Of a stretch of 64,000 nucleotides of DNA, positions 60,480-64,000 are shown piece after piece. The DNA comes from Gloeobacter violaceus PCC 7421 (lineage in GTDB: Bacteria; Cyanobacteriota; Cyanobacteriia; Gloeobacterales; Gloeobacteraceae), in NCBI RefSeq assembly GCF_000011385.1, contig NC_005125.1:2294001-2358000 (forward strand), in the 5' to 3' direction. The first letter of the stretch is position 1, and every line of letters begins with the position of its first letter. The position numbers were made by a program, and so were the translations under genes. Below the pieces are notes generated by a model. That model saw nothing but the letters and a program-made list of their open reading frames with translations. It ran no database searches and was not told the DNA's origin.

Positions 60480-62575
60480 TCGGGAAGAAGCAGCTGTTTT
60501 CTGGGCTTGCTGGTGCGGTCGTAGTAGTAGCTCGCCGTCATGTCCTCGGCGGCGTCGACGCCGTTGAAGACGGTGCCGAGCAGCGGGATGCGGTTGCGGT
60601 CGAGGGTCTGTTTGAGGTGCTTGAGGTGCTCGATGTCCGCGTGGCCGGGCCTGAGGACCAACAGCACCCCTTCGGAGCGGGCCGCGAGGCTGTGGCCGTG
60701 GGCGTAACCCGCCATGGGCGGCGTGTCGATGATGATCTGCTCGTAATGGGGTTCAAGCGCACCGATGAGCGCGTCGACCGCCTCCTCGTCGAGCAGGCTG
60801 CCGGAGTCGGGCAACTGCAGGCTGCCTGCCCCGAGCACATCGAGGTTGCTCACCGCCGTCTGCTGCACGTAGTTGCCGACGCTGCCCGCGCTGGGGCGGT
60901 GGAACAGCCATTCCGCCAGGCCCCCCCGGCCCTCCAGGCCGAAGGTCTCACTGAGGCTCGGGCGCACCAGATCGGCGTCGACGACGAGGGTGCGCCGGCC
61001 GGCCCGGGCCATCGCCCGGGCGAGGTTGGTGGCGACGGTGGACTTGCCCTCGTTGGCCACGGCCGAACTCACCACGATCACCGCCGCCTTGCCGGGGGCA
61101 CCGGGCACCAGAAAGCGCAAGTTCATGCACAGCATCCGGTAGCTCTCGCGGTTCCAGGCGTGGATGAGCCGCTCCGAAGAAGATTCCAGCAGCGGCAGCG
61201 AGGCGAGCACCGGCACCTGCAGCAGATCTTGCATCTGCTGGGAGTTGATGCTCTTGCGGCCTGCTTCCAGCAAAGCGACGATCCCGGAAGCGGCCCCAAG
61301 ACCCAGCACGGTGCCTGCCACCGCCAACAGCGGGAAGTTGGGCCAGACCGGTTTTTCCGGTTCGCTCGCCGGATCGACCACCCGCACATTGGCAAAGGTT
61401 TGAGCCTCGGCAATCTTGGCTTCCTCCAGGCGGCTGGCAAGCAGATTGTAGGCGGCACCGTCAAGTTGCACCTGGCGGTCGAGCTGGGCCAGGGTCACCT
61501 GCCGCTCCGGCAGGGTCGCCAGGCGGCCCCGGTAGCGGTTAATCGAAGCTTCGACACTTGCCAGTTCCTGGCGGCCGCCGCTCAGGCGCGCTTCGAGGTC
61601 GGACATTTGGCCGGTGATATTTTGCGAAACCGGATCGACCGCACCGGTGCGGCTGCCTCCCAGGGCTTTGACCCGGCGGGCGATAAGCCGGTTGAGTTCT
61701 CTTTGCTGCTCGCGCAGGTTGATCATCTGGGGGTGGCGCTCGCCCAGTTGGGCACTCTGGCGGGCAATCTCGGCGTCGAGGTCCGCCAGGGCGCGCCGGT
61801 TGGCCTGCAGGTCCGGATCGGCGCTCACCGCCACATCGGTCACCGCCTGCTGGGTGGACTTGCCCCCCAGTTGGCGCCGCAGTTGGGCGATTTGCGAATT
61901 TAAGGAGCCATTGGTCGCCTGCAGGCGGCGGCCTGTGGCCTCCAGTTCCCCCAGTTCGCGCACGGCCGCCTGCGCCTCGACGGTGACTTCCACCGATCCC
62001 GACCGCTTCTGGTACTGCTGGCGGCGCCGCTCGCTGTCTTTGAGCCTGCGCTCGACCCCAGGCAGTTTCTTCTCGATAAATTCGCGCAGCGTCGTGGCCC
62101 GGGCGCGGTTGCTTGCGATCGTGTCGTCGATGAGCGTCTGGGCCAGGGCCGTGACGACGCTGCGGGCAATCTGGGGATCGGTGTTGGTGAAGGCCATGTC
62201 CACCATGTCGGTACCCAGGACGCTTTCGATGGCGAGCCCCGAGCGCAACTCCTCGGGGGTGAACGCTTCGCCGTTCACCGGGTTGCGAAGCTTGTACTTG
62301 TCGATCGCCGTGTTCAAGATGGCATGGGTCTTGACCAACTCCATCTTGTTCTCGAGCGGATCGCTGGTGCGGGTAAAGGGAGTGCCCTCGGCGAAGCCTT
62401 CGAGCATCTGCATGCGCGGAGCATTGTCGAGGAAAATAAACCGCATCTGGGACTTATAGATGGGCGTGGTGACAAAGCCGACCGCCATCGCCGAGCCCAA
62501 TACCGCGCAGAAAGCAAGCGCAGCCCAGAGCCAGTGGCGCTGAAAGGCCGCCAGGATCGATGAGAGTGTGGTCAT
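60476..62575 (-). CDS. wzc: Wzc-like polysaccharide co-polymerase / tyrosine autokinase
   Basis: A 699-residue BY-kinase. The Wzz-type part has two helices (about 17-36 and 415-437) around a periplasmic coiled coil (about 160-390). The kinase has Walker A SSAVANEGKST (503-513), A' LVVDADLVRPS (529-539) and Walker B IIIDTPP. The tail is short with a Tyr triplet (ASYYYDRTSKP) as the only cluster. The Pro usually before EGKST is replaced by Ala. It controls polymer length and export with the Wza gene, whose ATG overlaps its TGA. Confidence 0.93.
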   Translation of the reverse strand: MTTLSSILAAFQRHWLWAALAFCAVLGSAMAVGFVTTPIYKSQMRFIFLDNAPRMQMLEGFAEGTPFTRTSDPLENKMELVKTHAILNTAIDKYKLRNPVNGEAFTPEELRSGLAIESVLGTDMVDMAFTNTDPQIARSVVTALAQTLIDDTIASNRARATTLREFIEKKLPGVERRLKDSERRRQQYQKRSGSVEVTVEAQAAVRELGELEATGRRLQATNGSLNSQIAQLRRQLGGKSTQQAVTDVAVSADPDLQANRRALADLDAEIARQSAQLGERHPQMINLREQQRELNRLIARRVKALGGSRTGAVDPVSQNITGQMSDLEARLSGGRQELASVEASINRYRGRLATLPERQVTLAQLDRQVQLDGAAYNLLASRLEEAKIAEAQTFANVRVVDPASEPEKPVWPNFPLLAVAGTVLGLGAASGIVALLEAGRKSINSQQMQDLLQVPVLASLPLLESSSERLIHAWNRESYRMLCMNLRFLVPGAPGKAAVIVVSSAVANEGKSTVATNLARAMARAGRRTLVVDADLVRPSLSETFGLEGRGGLAEWLFHRPSAGSVGNYVQQTAVSNLDVLGAGSLQLPDSGSLLDEEAVDALIGALEPHYEQIIIDTPPMAGYAHGHSLAARSEGVLLVLRPGHADIEHLKHLKQTLDRNRIPLLGTVFNGVDAAEDMTASYYYDRTSKPRKQLLLPE

Positions 62576-62640
62576 GGTGATTACGAAAATAAATGACGAC
62601 TAGTGGAAAACGACCGGTAACAACTCCCCTGAGAGGCTGT

Positions 62641-62661
62641 GGGTGCCGGGGCATGGCACCC
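62641..62661 (-). other. Perfect hairpin between the SAF oxidoreductase and wzc genes
   Basis: gggtgcc and ggcaccc flank a seven-base loop, 14 bp after the oxidoreductase stop and 66 bp before the wzc ATG. There is no T-run on the minus strand. It may stabilise or attenuate the transcript, or be a weak terminator. Confidence 0.4.
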
Positions 62662-62674
62662 GATACTCGGAAAG

Positions 62675-63982
62675 CTACTCGGCAGGCTGCAAAATGCGCC
62701 GGGCGGCAAGGGCGATGTTTTGCTCACGGTGGAGCCGGTCGCTCAAGCGGCCCACGGGCAACTCCACGTCCGCAAAGGTGATGGGCTGGTCGATGGCGAT
62801 GTCGCGCAACAGCCGGCAGCCGTCGGTGAGACCCATGGGCAGCAGGTTCTCGGCGCGGGCCGTCCGGGCATTCTCGAGCATGCCGTAGCAGGTGAAACCG
62901 CCGATGCCGTCCAGGATCTCCCCGGCTCCCAGCGGCCGTTTCGCCTGGGCGATCACTTCGCAGACCGGTTCGCCGATGGGGACGACAGCCGCGTCGCCCA
63001 GCAGCACCGCCCGCGCCACCGTCAAAGGCGCCTCCAGCGGGCTCAGGTGAAAGGGTGTGTAGAACGTATAGACCGGCCCGTCGCCCATCTTATAGAAGCG
63101 CATATAGCGCTGCTTGAGCGGGTTCTCGCTGTAACCGAGCACGAACACCCCAAAACTCGGTTGGGCACCCAGGAGGTAGTCCACCAGACCGCCGCGCATC
63201 AGCTCATCAAGGTCAAACAGACCGGGAGCTTCATCGACGTGGCCGGCGGTGGGTGCGTACATGCCACGCTTGCCGACGCCGAAGCCGGTGGCGTTGGCCA
63301 CCGTGCACATCTCCATGGCGATCTTGGTCCCGTCGGCAAAGGAGGTGACCATTTTCGTGCGCTGGAAGTTGGCCTCAGCCCAGGCTTTTTGGGTCTCGGG
63401 AGTGCGCCGACAGTCGAGCAGGCTCTTGATGTTGCCGCACAGCAAGGGCTTGAAGCCCAGGGTCCGCACGTAGCGAAACAGATTCATGATCACCCCCGGC
63501 TGGTCGCCGTCGGCGTTGGTGAACACCACCCCCGCCCGGTCGGCGTAGGCTTTGAGCACCGGCCCGAGGGTTGCATCCAGTTCGGCGTTCATCAAAATGA
63601 CGTGCTTGCCGTGCTCGATCGCCCTCAAGATCACCCGGGCGCCAAATTCGACCTCGCCGGTAATTTCGACGATGGCGTCGATGTTGCCCGCATCGCACAG
63701 CAAGAACGGGTCGTCGGTGACGGTGTAGTGCCCCTCGGCGACGGCCGTCTCCAACTGGCCGGTGGTCTCGACGGTGCGCACCTGCTCCACTCCCGCCTCG
63801 CGGTAGGCGCGTTTGGCCCCGTCGAGGGTGCGGTTGGCGATGGCCACCAGTTTCATGCCGGCCATCGACGTGACAATCTGCATCGCCAGACCGCGGCCGG
63901 CAAAACCGGCACCGACCATGCCGACGCGGATAGGCTTGCCTTCCGCTTGGCGCCGTTCAAGCATCGAATCGATAATAATCAT
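62675..63982 (-). CDS. NAD(P)-binding oxidoreductase with C-terminal SAF domain
   Basis: A 435-residue protein. The N-terminal Rossmann domain (IRVGMVGAGFAGRGLAMQ) is like homoserine dehydrogenase/Gfo-type enzymes, with GDQPGVIMNLFR and MCTVANATGFGVGKRG in the catalytic part. The C-terminal SAF domain (about 355-430) ends LPVGRLSDRLHREQN. Such proteins stand at the head of several surface-polysaccharide loci and may make an unusual sugar precursor. The ATG at 63982 has aggag upstream. Substrate unknown. The gene may be the first of the operon or follow others outside the window. Confidence 0.85.
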   Translation of the reverse strand: MIIIDSMLERRQAEGKPIRVGMVGAGFAGRGLAMQIVTSMAGMKLVAIANRTLDGAKRAYREAGVEQVRTVETTGQLETAVAEGHYTVTDDPFLLCDAGNIDAIVEITGEVEFGARVILRAIEHGKHVILMNAELDATLGPVLKAYADRAGVVFTNADGDQPGVIMNLFRYVRTLGFKPLLCGNIKSLLDCRRTPETQKAWAEANFQRTKMVTSFADGTKIAMEMCTVANATGFGVGKRGMYAPTAGHVDEAPGLFDLDELMRGGLVDYLLGAQPSFGVFVLGYSENPLKQRYMRFYKMGDGPVYTFYTPFHLSPLEAPLTVARAVLLGDAAVVPIGEPVCEVIAQAKRPLGAGEILDGIGGFTCYGMLENARTARAENLLPMGLTDGCRLLRDIAIDQPITFADVELPVGRLSDRLHREQNIALAARRILQPAE

Positions 63983-64000
63983 GGCATCTCCTAGGAGTTC

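Noticed and set aside
62639-63994. A 451-codon open frame antisense to the SAF oxidoreductase
   Set aside because: Same cause as the rbcL antisense frame; composition is His/Gln/Gly-rich and no family is recognisable.

Overview
The window reads as a chromosomal piece of a GC-rich cyanobacterium. The basis is a form IB RuBisCO cluster (rbcL-rbcX-rbcS followed by the RuBisCO chaperone gene raf1), cyanobacterial-type cytochrome oxidase genes with ctaA-ctaB, and a TIGR02587/TIGR02588 gene pair that I recall as known from few genomes, including Gloeobacter violaceus. A Gloeobacter species is the best guess. This is inference from family knowledge; no search was run.

Layout. 1-12.7 kb is housekeeping and small-function genes on both strands: a cut-off DUF2887/DUF4351 gene, a VOC protein, a DUF255 thioredoxin-like protein, fabD, a secreted phytase-like esterase, two secreted proteins of unknown role, an ACT-malic enzyme, a fasciclin protein, the TIGR02587/88 membrane pair, a PPK2 polyphosphate kinase, an SDR and a 1-Cys peroxiredoxin. 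13.0-16.4 kb is the RuBisCO block, with a terminator-like hairpin between rbcS and raf1. 16.4-17.1 kb is a DUF433/DUF5615 toxin-antitoxin pair. 17.2-24.7 kb is respiration: ctaC-ctaD-ctaE on the minus strand, divergent from ctaA-ctaB and an ABC exporter pair on the plus strand. 24.7-33.8 kb is mixed accessory content: a PD-(D/E)XK-like nuclease, a degenerate SodC-like protein next to a Tat-exported copper-radical (galactose/glyoxal) oxidase-like protein with a recent internal duplication, a gamma carbonic anhydrase with a stomatin/NfeD pair, and a formate-dehydrogenase-like protein lacking its Fe-S domain and catalytic Cys/Sec. 33.9-64 kb is an almost unbroken minus-strand exopolysaccharide locus.

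The polysaccharide locus is a Wzy-type machine read from about 64 kb leftwards: a SAF-domain oxidoreductase, Wzc kinase, Wza export protein, GDP-mannose-type pyrophosphorylase, Wzy/WaaL-like polymerase, several GT2 and GT4 glycosyltransferases, an ABC exporter that may replace the absent Wzx flippase, a sulfotransferase, a secreted unknown, the initiating WbaP-like sugar transferase, an IS630 remnant, an OafA-type acyltransferase, an RfbF-like nucleotidyltransferase with a PIG-L deacetylase and a hexapeptide protein, an acyltransferase-hexapeptide-GAF fusion, a PAS protein, UDP-glucose dehydrogenase, UDP-xylose synthase and a second hexapeptide-GAF protein. Together these predict a polymer containing uronic acid and xylose that is sulfated and O-acetylated.

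The most novel-looking items are the two acetyltransferases carrying GAF sensor domains (one also fused to a membrane acyltransferase, with a plausible internal start), the SodC-like/copper-radical oxidase pair, and the stripped-down formate-dehydrogenase homologue. No rRNA, tRNA or CRISPR array was seen.
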